Source of the DNA: an uncultured Bacteroidota bacterium
Lineage (GTDB): Bacteria; Bacteroidota; Bacteroidia; Flavobacteriales; Flavobacteriaceae
Direction of reading: 5' to 3'
DNA: 64,000 bases
Assembly (NCBI GenBank): GCA_902616905.1
Contig: CACMUP010000001.1
Coordinates: 168,722-232,721 of the forward strand
Below are positions 30,769 through 38,906 of the stretch, piece by piece; position 1 is the stretch's first letter, and the number at the start of each line of letters is the position of its first letter. The position numbers were made by a program, and so were the translations under genes. The notes under the pieces are model-generated. The model saw nothing but the letters and a program-made list of their open reading frames with translations. It was not told where the DNA came from and did not search any database.

Positions 30769-30981
30769 TTAACAGCAACCACAACTTTTTTGGGCAACGT
30801 AGTCTTTAGCCTTTTTAATTTTGCAAGAATACATTGGGTATTTAGAAAGAAAGATTTCACCTAATATAATGTTTGAAATATTATTATCGGCACCGAATTT
30901 GTTCCTTATGGTTGCTCCAAATTCATCAACGCTGTACATCTTATTTTTTAATCCCAATGGATTTTCTCCGCTTTCTTTCAT
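30769..30981 (-). CDS. small hypothetical protein with C-terminal CGCC
   Basis: MKESGENPLGLKNKMYSVDEFGATIRNKFGADNNISNIILGEIFLSKYPMYSCKIKKAKDYVAQKSCGCC; 44 nt downstream of the Cys-rich mini-ORF on the same strand. Confidence 0.5.
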   Translation of the reverse strand: MKESGENPLGLKNKMYSVDEFGATIRNKFGADNNISNIILGEIFLSKYPMYSCKIKKAKDYVAQKSCGCC

Positions 30982-31025
30982 AATGATATCATTCTACAAG
31001 ATATAGATACTAAAAATAACAAATA

Positions 31026-31115
31026 TTAACAATCACAAGGAGAACAATAGCAAGGATCACAAATACAAGCCGAACAATCTAATTCTTTACAAGGGGAACA
31101 ATTACAACTACACAT
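31026..31115 (-). CDS. Cys-rich mini-protein, metallothionein-like (29 aa, 11 Cys)
   Basis: Minus-strand ATG...TAA: MCSCNCSPCKELDCSACICDPCYCSPCDC*; below ORF-track size cutoff. Confidence 0.6.
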   Translation of the reverse strand: MCSCNCSPCKELDCSACICDPCYCSPCDC

Positions 31116-31245
31116 AATCGATTTTTTTATAAAATTACAAAAAAATCCATTAATAGTTTGTGGAAATATAAATCTAATGTAGTTTAAGTTTTTTAGTAGT
31201 TTCGGATTAAATCATCGGCATATCCTCATCATTAAGTTGAAAATT

Positions 31246-31599
31246 TTACAATAGTAATCCCTCTTTGTAAAGTGCACCAAGAATACCAATTAAAATACCA
31301 ACAATAATAGCAGTTCCAACTACTATATTTGATTTTTTCCTATCAGAATGTAATTTTACAGCTATCCTATTTAAAAAGTCTAATTGTTTTGGATATACTG
31401 ATTTATCTTCTAAAGAGCGAAATATCTTCAGAGCTTTTACAATTGTAATTAAGCCAGAAACCTCAAAAACAATAACCCCAATTAACAAGTAAATTTGAAA
31501 TGGGGTGTTTTCTTCAGTAATATAAAGAAGAATAATTCCAGAAAATATTAGTAAATATGATAAACCTATTAACCTCCAAAAATCTCTTTTTGTTTTCAT
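31246..31599 (-). CDS. small four-TM membrane protein, unknown
   Basis: Four hydrophobic segments (e.g. LSYLLIFSGIILLYI, IVVGTAIIVGILIGILGALY); shared leader atataccgatg.../ataaatcaatgtt. Confidence 0.55.
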   Translation of the reverse strand: MKTKRDFWRLIGLSYLLIFSGIILLYITEENTPFQIYLLIGVIVFEVSGLITIVKALKIFRSLEDKSVYPKQLDFLNRIAVKLHSDRKKSNIVVGTAIIVGILIGILGALYKEGLLL

Positions 31600-31681
31600 A
31601 ACATTGATTTATGGTTTAGGTTAAATATACAAATTAGTCACAGAACAAAATGAAGAGTATATACCGATGATATAAAAAGAA

Positions 31682-31704
31682 AAACCCTCCACTTTGGGAG
31701 AGTT
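31682..31704 (-). terminator. intrinsic terminator of cassette gene
   Basis: minus: ctctcccaaagtggagggtttttc. Confidence 0.65.
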
Positions 31705-31711
31705 AATATTA

Positions 31712-32182
31712 TTATTGAGCTGCAAGCTCCATATTAAGTGCAGTTGTGTCAAAATAACAACCCATCTCAACAATTTTCCCGTTCTTCCATCTATAATCAA
31801 AGTGAGACCTATTTGAATACCTAATTCCTGTTTTATTTCCTGTTCCTTCCCAAGTAAACCATTTGTTAGTCCAGATGTTACCATTTTTAAAATAATTTGT
31901 GTGAGCATATCCATCAAGTATCTCTATATCATTAAATATGGTATGATGAGATTTAAATATTTCTTTTACTGTTTTTCCGTCCATAACAGTATTATTTATT
32001 CTAACAATGGCATTATCTGATAAAGTTTTATCCCACAATGTATGTTTATTTGAAGCGTAATCAGCGTCAAGTTCTTGTGCAATTAAACTCAAATCGTCAA
32101 CCTGTGATATTAGTCCTGCAGATTTCTGGCAAAATGTTAAAGCTGGAGTAACTAATAGAAGTAATAAAAGTGTTTTTTTCAT
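31712..32182 (-). CDS. secreted SnoaL/NTF2-like protein
   Basis: Signal peptide; TVMDGKTVKEIFKSHHTIFNDIEILDGYAHTNYFKNGNIWTNKWFTWEGTG. Confidence 0.7.
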   Translation of the reverse strand: MKKTLLLLLLVTPALTFCQKSAGLISQVDDLSLIAQELDADYASNKHTLWDKTLSDNAIVRINNTVMDGKTVKEIFKSHHTIFNDIEILDGYAHTNYFKNGNIWTNKWFTWEGTGNKTGIRYSNRSHFDYRWKNGKIVEMGCYFDTTALNMELAAQ

Positions 32183-32242
32183 TTTAATTGATTTATGGTT
32201 AATAATGTCTTAAACATATTGAGAATATGTTGAAAAGAAAAA

Positions 32243-32259
32243 CCCTCCGCTTGGGAGGG
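32243..32259 (-). terminator. intrinsic terminator of cassette gene
   Basis: minus: accctcccaagcggagggtttttctttt. Confidence 0.75.
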
Positions 32260-32269
32260 TAATTATGTT

Positions 32270-32764
32270 TTATTTTGGGACAGGTTTTCCATTTGCTTGA
32301 TACCAATATATAATTTTTCCCTCATGAATTTGATACCATTCCATTGTAATTGATCCGTCTTTACCTCTAAATTGAGCATTAATCCATTCCCCTAATTGAT
32401 TTCTTACAGATGAGTCTTTGGCCCCGACAGCCTTTACACTAAATGCTGAAATTGTTTCCCAACCCCAACCATAAGTTTTTTCAATCTCTTTGTACTGCTT
32501 CTTAATTTTCTTAATAAAACCCTTTGGTCCTTTGACTTGTGTTCCATCATCGAATCTCATATAAGCATCTTCGGCTATATAAGATTTTAAGGTTTCATAA
32601 TCCCTTTCAGCCCATGCTTTGTCAATACTTTTAAAAATATCAACTGTTACTTCTGAACCCAAAGCAATTGTTTGTCCTTCTGCTGGACCAAAGCCGTTTG
32701 TTTGTTGAGAATAGCTTGAAAACCCAATTGATAGCAGTATAATTGTATATAAAGTTTTTTTCAT
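32270..32764 (-). CDS. secreted SnoaL/NTF2-like protein
   Basis: DIFKSIDKAWAERDYETLKSYIAEDAYMRFDDGTQVKGPKGFIKKIKKQ. Confidence 0.75.
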   Translation of the reverse strand: MKKTLYTIILLSIGFSSYSQQTNGFGPAEGQTIALGSEVTVDIFKSIDKAWAERDYETLKSYIAEDAYMRFDDGTQVKGPKGFIKKIKKQYKEIEKTYGWGWETISAFSVKAVGAKDSSVRNQLGEWINAQFRGKDGSITMEWYQIHEGKIIYWYQANGKPVPK

Positions 32765-32840
32765 TTTAATTGATTTATGATTAGTAACATTAAATATAGA
32801 AATTAGTACCTGAACTTAATGAAGAGGATATGCCGATGAT

Positions 32841-33326
32841 TTAATCTACTCTCGTGTAGTATTCAGCAAAACCGTTACCTAACGAGTCAAGTGCGGAAGG
32901 ATGAAAAGGTGAAATTATTAACTTAGACAAATGGTTTTTTCCATAATCAACTTCAAATTCCATTTCGATGTAATCTTTGTCAGGACCACTCCATTTAACT
33001 AGCCCTTCACCAAGCCAACCTGTCCCATAATACACTTTCTTTTTGAGTTTGTTATCATTTAGCGTGTAAGTTCCAGCTTCTGCAACTCCTTTATCGGTGT
33101 CCTCTCCAGTGATAGAATCAATTTTAATTTCGTTCATTAGAAGCGAAAATGAACCTTTTGTATACACTTCAAAAAATATCCCTTTAAATTCTACTGTATC
33201 TATCGGTTCACCTCCCTTATAATTTATAGTTCCCTTCCTTATCCAAGCACCTTCTAATAACGACTTTTGGTTTTGTTTACAAGAAAATAATAGACCTACA
33301 GATAAGAATAAAATGAAACTTTTCAT
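32841..33326 (-). CDS. lipoprotein, possibly lipocalin-like
   Basis: Lipobox LLFSC; LLEGAWIRKGTINYKGGEPIDT. Confidence 0.55.
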   Translation of the reverse strand: MKSFILFLSVGLLFSCKQNQKSLLEGAWIRKGTINYKGGEPIDTVEFKGIFFEVYTKGSFSLLMNEIKIDSITGEDTDKGVAEAGTYTLNDNKLKKKVYYGTGWLGEGLVKWSGPDKDYIEMEFEVDYGKNHLSKLIISPFHPSALDSLGNGFAEYYTRVD

Positions 33327-33423
33327 TTTTATTGTTTTATGGTTTAGAATAAATATACAAATTAGTCACTAAACAAAATTAAGAGGATATGCCAATGATA
33401 TAACCAAATATTAAATAGTTATA

Positions 33424-34152
33424 TTGCTTAAAAGTATAGATATGTTTAAAAGGAAGTTTTTCTTAAAACTTGGTCTTGAGATTATAGCTATCATTATTGG
33501 TATATCTGCTTCATTCGGGATTAGTAAAATATCAAATGAAAGAGACAAAGAAATCCAAAGAGAAAGAGTTTTAAATAGTATCCTAATAGAGTCAAATGAT
33601 ATCAAAAATTATTGTGATGATAGAATGAAAATATGGAATCAAGATATTGAGATTTACAATATTCTTTTAAAGGATGAACTAAATATTGAAAAACTAAAAA
33701 AAATAGCTATAAGCAAAAATAGAGTTGAGTATAATTTGCTCTATTATCGAGATTTTGACCCTCCAATGAATAGATATAGATCCGCTCTTAACACTGGTGA
33801 TTTAAAATATATTAATTCTGAAAATATCAAAGAATCTATTACTCGTTTACATAATTTAAATTATGGAAAAGTTGTATCAACGGTTGATTATGAAAAAAAA
33901 ATAATAGATCTTATAATTGAGTTGATAACAAAAGAAAAGCCTAGTCTTATCCTAAATGGTAATGACCTTAAAATAAACTTCGACAATTATTTAAAGTTTT
34001 TACATAAGTTAATCCAAGAAAATGAAAAGCTTAAGTCTAATCTTACTGTTCAGCTTAAGTATTTTAAAACAAGGATTTCTTCGTTAAAGATTTATATGAT
34101 AACTTTAGAAGAACTTCAATATGAACTAGAAAGAATTTTGAAATCTAATTGA
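33424..34152 (+). CDS. DUF6090-like membrane-anchored protein
   Basis: KFFLKLGLEIIAIIIGISASFGISKISNERDKEIQRERVLNSILIE. Confidence 0.55.
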   Translation: MLKSIDMFKRKFFLKLGLEIIAIIIGISASFGISKISNERDKEIQRERVLNSILIESNDIKNYCDDRMKIWNQDIEIYNILLKDELNIEKLKKIAISKNRVEYNLLYYRDFDPPMNRYRSALNTGDLKYINSENIKESITRLHNLNYGKVVSTVDYEKKIIDLIIELITKEKPSLILNGNDLKINFDNYLKFLHKLIQENEKLKSNLTVQLKYFKTRISSLKIYMITLEELQYELERILKSN

Positions 34153-34678
34153 CAGGTTGGTATTCATCCACAGTAATGTCACCTTCTGCATTTAATAGCT
34201 GATCAAGCATTGATTTCATATCAAAAAAGTCGTGTTCTTTTGCAATTCTTCCATCACGCATAGTAACAATTGTTGTCCCTGATAAATTCAGCTTGTTACC
34301 AGTAGCAGGTATACCAAAGAAATTTCCTGTATGCTTTCCTTTAAAATTCCAGTGTTTTGTTAGTTTATTTCCTTGTCCAAAGGCATCAATAATTGTCCAT
34401 TCAATGTCTGAAAAACCAGTCAAATAATTGGAGTAATACTCTAAACACGCTTCAATACCAACTAGATCACCATCTGAAGTAACTATAATAATATCTTCAG
34501 TAAAGTTTTTGTCATTTACCACACTCGTGTCTCCAGCTAAAAATGTATTCCATACGTTTTGGTACATCTCAAGATCTGTTTCTAGTTGTATTGCAGAATC
34601 TGATTCTTTTTTTTCTTTCAATTGGTTATTACAGCCTGAAGTATAAATTAAAAATACATATAGAAGTACCCTTTTCAT
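34145..34678 (-). CDS. SnoaL/NTF2-like lipoprotein
   Basis: NVWNTFLAGDTSVVNDKNFTEDIIIVTSDGDLVGIEACLEYYSNYLTGFSDIEWTIID. Confidence 0.7.
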   Translation of the reverse strand: MKRVLLYVFLIYTSGCNNQLKEKKESDSAIQLETDLEMYQNVWNTFLAGDTSVVNDKNFTEDIIIVTSDGDLVGIEACLEYYSNYLTGFSDIEWTIIDAFGQGNKLTKHWNFKGKHTGNFFGIPATGNKLNLSGTTIVTMRDGRIAKEHDFFDMKSMLDQLLNAEGDITVDEYQPVN

Positions 34679-35162
34679 TCTTATTGATTTATAGTTGATG
34701 TTTAAATATACAAATTAGTCCCTAATGTTTATATTTTGGTTGGAAACTTTATAATTTTAATAATTACAATACTTCCCAAAGGTTTGGCAACTACTTTAAG
34801 ATTCAAATCATTAACACTTTCCACCAACTTTTATTGTACATATGGTGGAAGGATGCAAAACCACCTAAAAAACTGTCTAAACTTGTATCATATTTGTTAG
34901 GTACTTGGTTCAGGTAAAATAAGAATGTTTGTTTTTCATGGGGGGGGCTTTTTCTTTTCTTTCTTTTTTACTCTTTTTTCTTTCTTTTCTTTTAAAGCTG
35001 TTTATATACTATTTATAAGCATTATGATTATTATAGTATTGTTAGTAGATGTTTATTATTACTGAAAATTCTGTAATGCAAATTTTACCATTAAACAACC
35101 TATACAATGTATTTACAAGTTGTTAGTTTTCAGTAATTTTTGTTTCTTTTAAGTTGTATTTT
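34678..35162 (-). repeat. right arm of ~480-bp inverted repeat (intergenic region)
   Basis: Reverse-complement copy of 29403-29888. Confidence 0.9.
34950..34993 (-). repeat. perfect polypyrimidine mirror repeat (20+4+20 nt), complement of the left-arm copy
   Basis: TTTTCTTTTCTTTCTTTTTT-ACTC-TTTTTTCTTTCTTTTCTTTT. Confidence 0.95.
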
Positions 35163-35187
35163 TAAGTAAAATAAAACACAAACAATT

Positions 35188-36153
35188 ATGAAAAAACTAT
35201 TTTTGTTTTTTACACTTGCATATCCTTCGTTTTTTGTTGCACAGGAAACTCAAATAATAAAATATCCCTGTAGTTCAATAGCTGACAATCACAAAATAAA
35301 TAAGGGTTTAAGTAAATGGCCAAAATTTAAAAAAGGTCAAACCTTAAAAATTAACAGTTTTATAAATTACCAATATCCTACAGAGGACAGTAAATTAAAT
35401 TCAGAATGGTTTAAACAAAGAAGACCCTGGTGGACTAAAATTGAAAATGATCCATGGAGTGAGTACCCTTTTTTTGGTGAAAAATTTATACCTCCAAAAT
35501 TAGATTTTAAAAAAAATGTTGATGACAATTTAAGGTGGAAATGTGGCTATTCGTATATGATTGACATACCTGTAAATTTTAAAAAAAATAAAACCTATCC
35601 TTTAGTAATATTTTTGCACGGAGGAATTGATACAGATCAAAAAAAGTTTTTGTGGCGTGAGAGACAAAGAAAATCATTTTACATGTCAGAAGACGATCCA
35701 TATGTAATTGCAGCCCCGATAAAGCTTGGTTGGGATTGGGATCCTAAAAAGGTAATTGATATAATTGAGGATATTAAAAAAAATCTAAAAATTGATCCAA
35801 ATAGAATTTATTTGACTGGTTTAAGTATGGGGGGTAGGGGAACTTTTATTGTTGCATCTCAATATCCCAAAGTATTTGCATCAATATTGGCTCTTTCACC
35901 ACACCATACCCCATACAGTTATATTGAATTAATAGATAAAGTTAAAGACATCCCCATTCTCATAAGTCATGGAGATTCTGACACAGTTTCATCATTTCTT
36001 ATTGCAGAAAAAATGTACGAAGGGCTAAAAGATGTTGGCGCTCAAGTTACTTTTAAACCTCGGTTAGGGGTTGGTCACTGGGGTTGGGAGTCATTCTACA
36101 GTAATAGTGAAAATATAAATTGGCTCTTGTCTTGGACAAAAAAGTTTAAATAA
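35188..36153 (+). CDS. prolyl oligopeptidase/esterase-type alpha/beta hydrolase
   Basis: YPLVIFLHGGIDTDQK; RIYLTGLSMGGRGTFIVASQYPKVF. Confidence 0.85.
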   Translation: MKKLFLFFTLAYPSFFVAQETQIIKYPCSSIADNHKINKGLSKWPKFKKGQTLKINSFINYQYPTEDSKLNSEWFKQRRPWWTKIENDPWSEYPFFGEKFIPPKLDFKKNVDDNLRWKCGYSYMIDIPVNFKKNKTYPLVIFLHGGIDTDQKKFLWRERQRKSFYMSEDDPYVIAAPIKLGWDWDPKKVIDIIEDIKKNLKIDPNRIYLTGLSMGGRGTFIVASQYPKVFASILALSPHHTPYSYIELIDKVKDIPILISHGDSDTVSSFLIAEKMYEGLKDVGAQVTFKPRLGVGHWGWESFYSNSENINWLLSWTKKFK

Positions 36154-36585
36154 TTGGAATTACATCAGAAAGGTTTAGCAGGAGAGTATTATGTTTTAGC
36201 ACAACTAACTGCAAGGGGTTATAATGCATCTCTTACACTCGGCAATACCAAAGGTGTAGATATACTTGTATATAATGAGCAAACTAAAAAGGGGTATAAG
36301 TTAGAGGTAAAAACTACAACCAATAAACTAACAAAATTCAAACGTTTTGAAGAATGGCATACTGATAAGGTATTTTATTGGATCATGTCCTCTAAACATG
36401 AAAACATTATTGAAGATGACTTGGTGTATTGTTTTGTTCATATAGAAGATGTGGGTTCACTTCCTAAATTCTTTCTTGTAAAAAGTAAGGATGTAGCAAA
36501 GTATGTGAGAGAGCAACATGTGTTTTACCAAAAAATACCAAGAGAAAAACCTGTTAAAGATGGATCAATCGACAATTTAGAATAG
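36154..36585 (+). CDS. PD-(D/E)XK nuclease-like protein
   Basis: HQKGLAGEYYVLAQLTARGYNAS...GVDILVYNEQTKKGYKLEVKTTT; TTG start directly after TAA of the previous ORF. Confidence 0.75.
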   Translation: MELHQKGLAGEYYVLAQLTARGYNASLTLGNTKGVDILVYNEQTKKGYKLEVKTTTNKLTKFKRFEEWHTDKVFYWIMSSKHENIIEDDLVYCFVHIEDVGSLPKFFLVKSKDVAKYVREQHVFYQKIPREKPVKDGSIDNLE

Positions 36586-36724
36586 ATGTAAATGATCCAA
36601 ATGGGTATGAAAATAATTGGGGCATATTAGATAATTAAACAACCAAAACAGTCAAAGGTTAGAATAACATTAACTACAGAAATGACAGTTAAAGATTTAA
36701 TCTAATCAAAAGTGTAACTGATAT

Positions 36725-37459
36725 TTAATTTATTATTAAACTTAGTGATTTAACAAGTTCTTGGTTTTTTATCTTTATTTCGTTCAAAAGTTTTTTAAAT
36801 GAATTAGTTTTGAGCTTACGTTCAAAGAGTAATTGTTGAAACGCCACTTTTACTAATTGCTCTTCAAGAATTATAGGATTCAGTGGCACTTTTAAATTTT
36901 TATTTGAGGAATCTTGATTATAAAGTGATCTAAGGTTATGCATTCCAACATTGCTTAAATAAGGTCTGATTTTATTATGAACAATGTCAACGTATTCTAT
37001 AAATATATCAGTTACCTGATCTTCCTTTAAGAAATAGTCTTGGATTAGCTCCCTAATAAAATCATCTTCAAGTGTACTTATAGATTCAGAATGATTTCTC
37101 TGAGAAATCGGACGAAAGTCTGAAGAAAATCTAATAAGGCCAATTGAATCATAGTTTATTTTTTTCTTCTCATCAAATATTTTTGAAATCAAATCATCTA
37201 TGAGATTCATTTGATTAGATACTTGCTCTAAAGATTTATTAATGTGAATAAAATCTAATCTTAGATCTTCAATTATGTTTTTAACTAATAGTGCTTGTTC
37301 TAAATCATTCTTTCTGCTTTCATTCCAATTATTAATGCTTAGAGCAATTAGAATTCCAATAACAACCAACACTATTTCTCCAACAGCATATTTAAGATAA
37401 TCTCCTATTTTATTATCCCTGAGCAAATCTTGACGAATTTTTCTAAAGAATTTTATCAT
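36725..37459 (-). CDS. DUF6090 family protein
   Basis: DYLKYAVGEIVLVVIGILIALSINNWNESRKN. Confidence 0.75.
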   Translation of the reverse strand: MIKFFRKIRQDLLRDNKIGDYLKYAVGEIVLVVIGILIALSINNWNESRKNDLEQALLVKNIIEDLRLDFIHINKSLEQVSNQMNLIDDLISKIFDEKKKINYDSIGLIRFSSDFRPISQRNHSESISTLEDDFIRELIQDYFLKEDQVTDIFIEYVDIVHNKIRPYLSNVGMHNLRSLYNQDSSNKNLKVPLNPIILEEQLVKVAFQQLLFERKLKTNSFKKLLNEIKIKNQELVKSLSLIIN

Positions 37460-37517
37460 TATCTATCCGAAGAACATCTAAAATAAATAAAAATTCCGTA
37501 CTTAGATATGGTCAGAT

Positions 37518-37727
37518 ATGTATATGGGATGGGTAAAAAGACATCTTAAAGATGAGAACGTAAAAGGAATAATAATTGCAGGGAGGTATGACAAGAAACT
37601 TGACTACGCATTAGAATATGCTCCTAATGATGCAGAGGTTTTTATCTATAATGTGTCTTTTACTCTTAATGAGTTTAAAATTAAAGTAGCAAGTTTTATT
37701 TTATTGTTTTTTCAATTTTTATTTTGA
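37518..37727 (+). pseudogene. C-terminal fragment of DUF91/NucS-like endonuclease
   Basis: YMGWVKRHLKDENVKGIIIAGRYDKKLDYALEYAPNDAEVFIYNVSFTLNEF; no N-terminal part upstream. Confidence 0.6.
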
Positions 37728-37947
37728 CTTGTCTACTCTGAGAACCCTTCTTAGTTTTAGGATTTTTTTTTCTTTCTATGTGATATCTTTCGTAATAGTT
37801 TTTATAATCCATTCTTAATTTATCTTCGGTTTGTATTTCTTTAAACTGTCCTATTATAAAAAAGAGTGTTATTAAAAATCCTATTAAAAATATAGCTGTA
37901 CTCATAAATTTATTTCTTTTTAAGAAGTAAATAACCACCACCACCAA
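37696..37947 (-). CDS. small hypothetical membrane protein
   Basis: MSTAIFLIGFLITLFFIIGQFKEIQTEDKLRMDYKNYYERYHIERKKNPKTKKGSQS. Confidence 0.4.
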   Translation of the reverse strand: MVVVVIYFLKRNKFMSTAIFLIGFLITLFFIIGQFKEIQTEDKLRMDYKNYYERYHIERKKNPKTKKGSQSRQVKIKIEKTIK

Positions 37948-38005
37948 GACAACAAATTAAAGCTATTAATAAACCTATATCCATAACAACTAAAATATAA
38001 AAATG

Positions 38006-38224
38006 ATGGGAAGAAAAGCAGGAGTACCAAATAAAGTTACCACAGAGGTAAAAGAAAAACTTGAAGAGTTAATTGATGGAATTGTAAATTCAATAGACAT
38101 TGAAGAACTCAATACAAACCAAAAAATTAAGATGCTTCAAATATCATTGCAATATACTTTACCAAGAATGCAAGCATCAGTTGTAAGTAATGAAACTCAA
38201 GATTTACCTTTATTTATAGATTAG
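38006..38224 (+). CDS. small MGRKAGVPNK-family protein (unknown function)
   Basis: Inverted near-identical copy of 27312-27512. Confidence 0.7.
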   Translation: MGRKAGVPNKVTTEVKEKLEELIDGIVNSIDIEELNTNQKIKMLQISLQYTLPRMQASVVSNETQDLPLFID

Positions 38225-38340
38225 TGCCAAATAAGTGCCAAGAAAATGACTAACTTTAAGTTAAACTTAATTGTAAAGAAAAGGTTTCCACTTATATCAT
38301 AGAGCTCATTTATAAAGGGATAAGTGGATAATTTAATTTG

Positions 38341-38414
38341 TGGAGAAGATGGGACTCGAACCCACGACCTCTTGACTGCCAGTCAAGCGCTCTAGCCAGC
38401 TGAGCTACATCCCC
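38341..38414 (-). tRNA. tRNA-Ala(GGC)
   Basis: GGGGATGTAGCTCAGCTGGCTAGAGCGCTTGACTGGCAGTCAAGAGGTCGTGGGTTCGAGTCCCATCTTCTCCA. Confidence 0.95.
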
Positions 38415-38906
38415 AAATTATAACTAATTGATTTTAAAAAATTTATAATAATCAATTTTTTTTACAGCAAATTACGACCTTTACAAATCTATAAAAATTA
38501 GCCTATTTAGTTGAGTTTTGACTGTTAATTTACAGTAAACTAATGGGGGTATGGTTTTTATATTTCGTTTCTCCACGGAGGCTAAGAAGTTTCAATGTAT
38601 ATAAACCCAATGAGAAATGACAGTTAAAAGGGTATTTATATTTTTAATAATGTTGGTACAATTAATAATCTTGTTATTGCCATTTAATTAAGGGATTAGA
38701 TTAATATTATTTGAGGAGATTCCTAGTTAAAGAAAAATTAGTCTTAAACTTTAGAGATTTTAAAATTTTAAAACAAATTTTTAATGTCTATTACAAACTA
38801 ATTATAATATTTTTGAAAAAAAAATGTTGATTTTAACTTATTTTGAAATTAAATTTGAACTTATCAAAAGATCTTTAATTCAATAAATTACCATTATAGA
38901 TATTTA

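Noticed and set aside
29403-35162. Retron, diversity-generating element or phase-variable invertase system
   Set aside because: No reverse transcriptase or site-specific invertase found in the window; inverted repeats are much longer than typical invertase sites.
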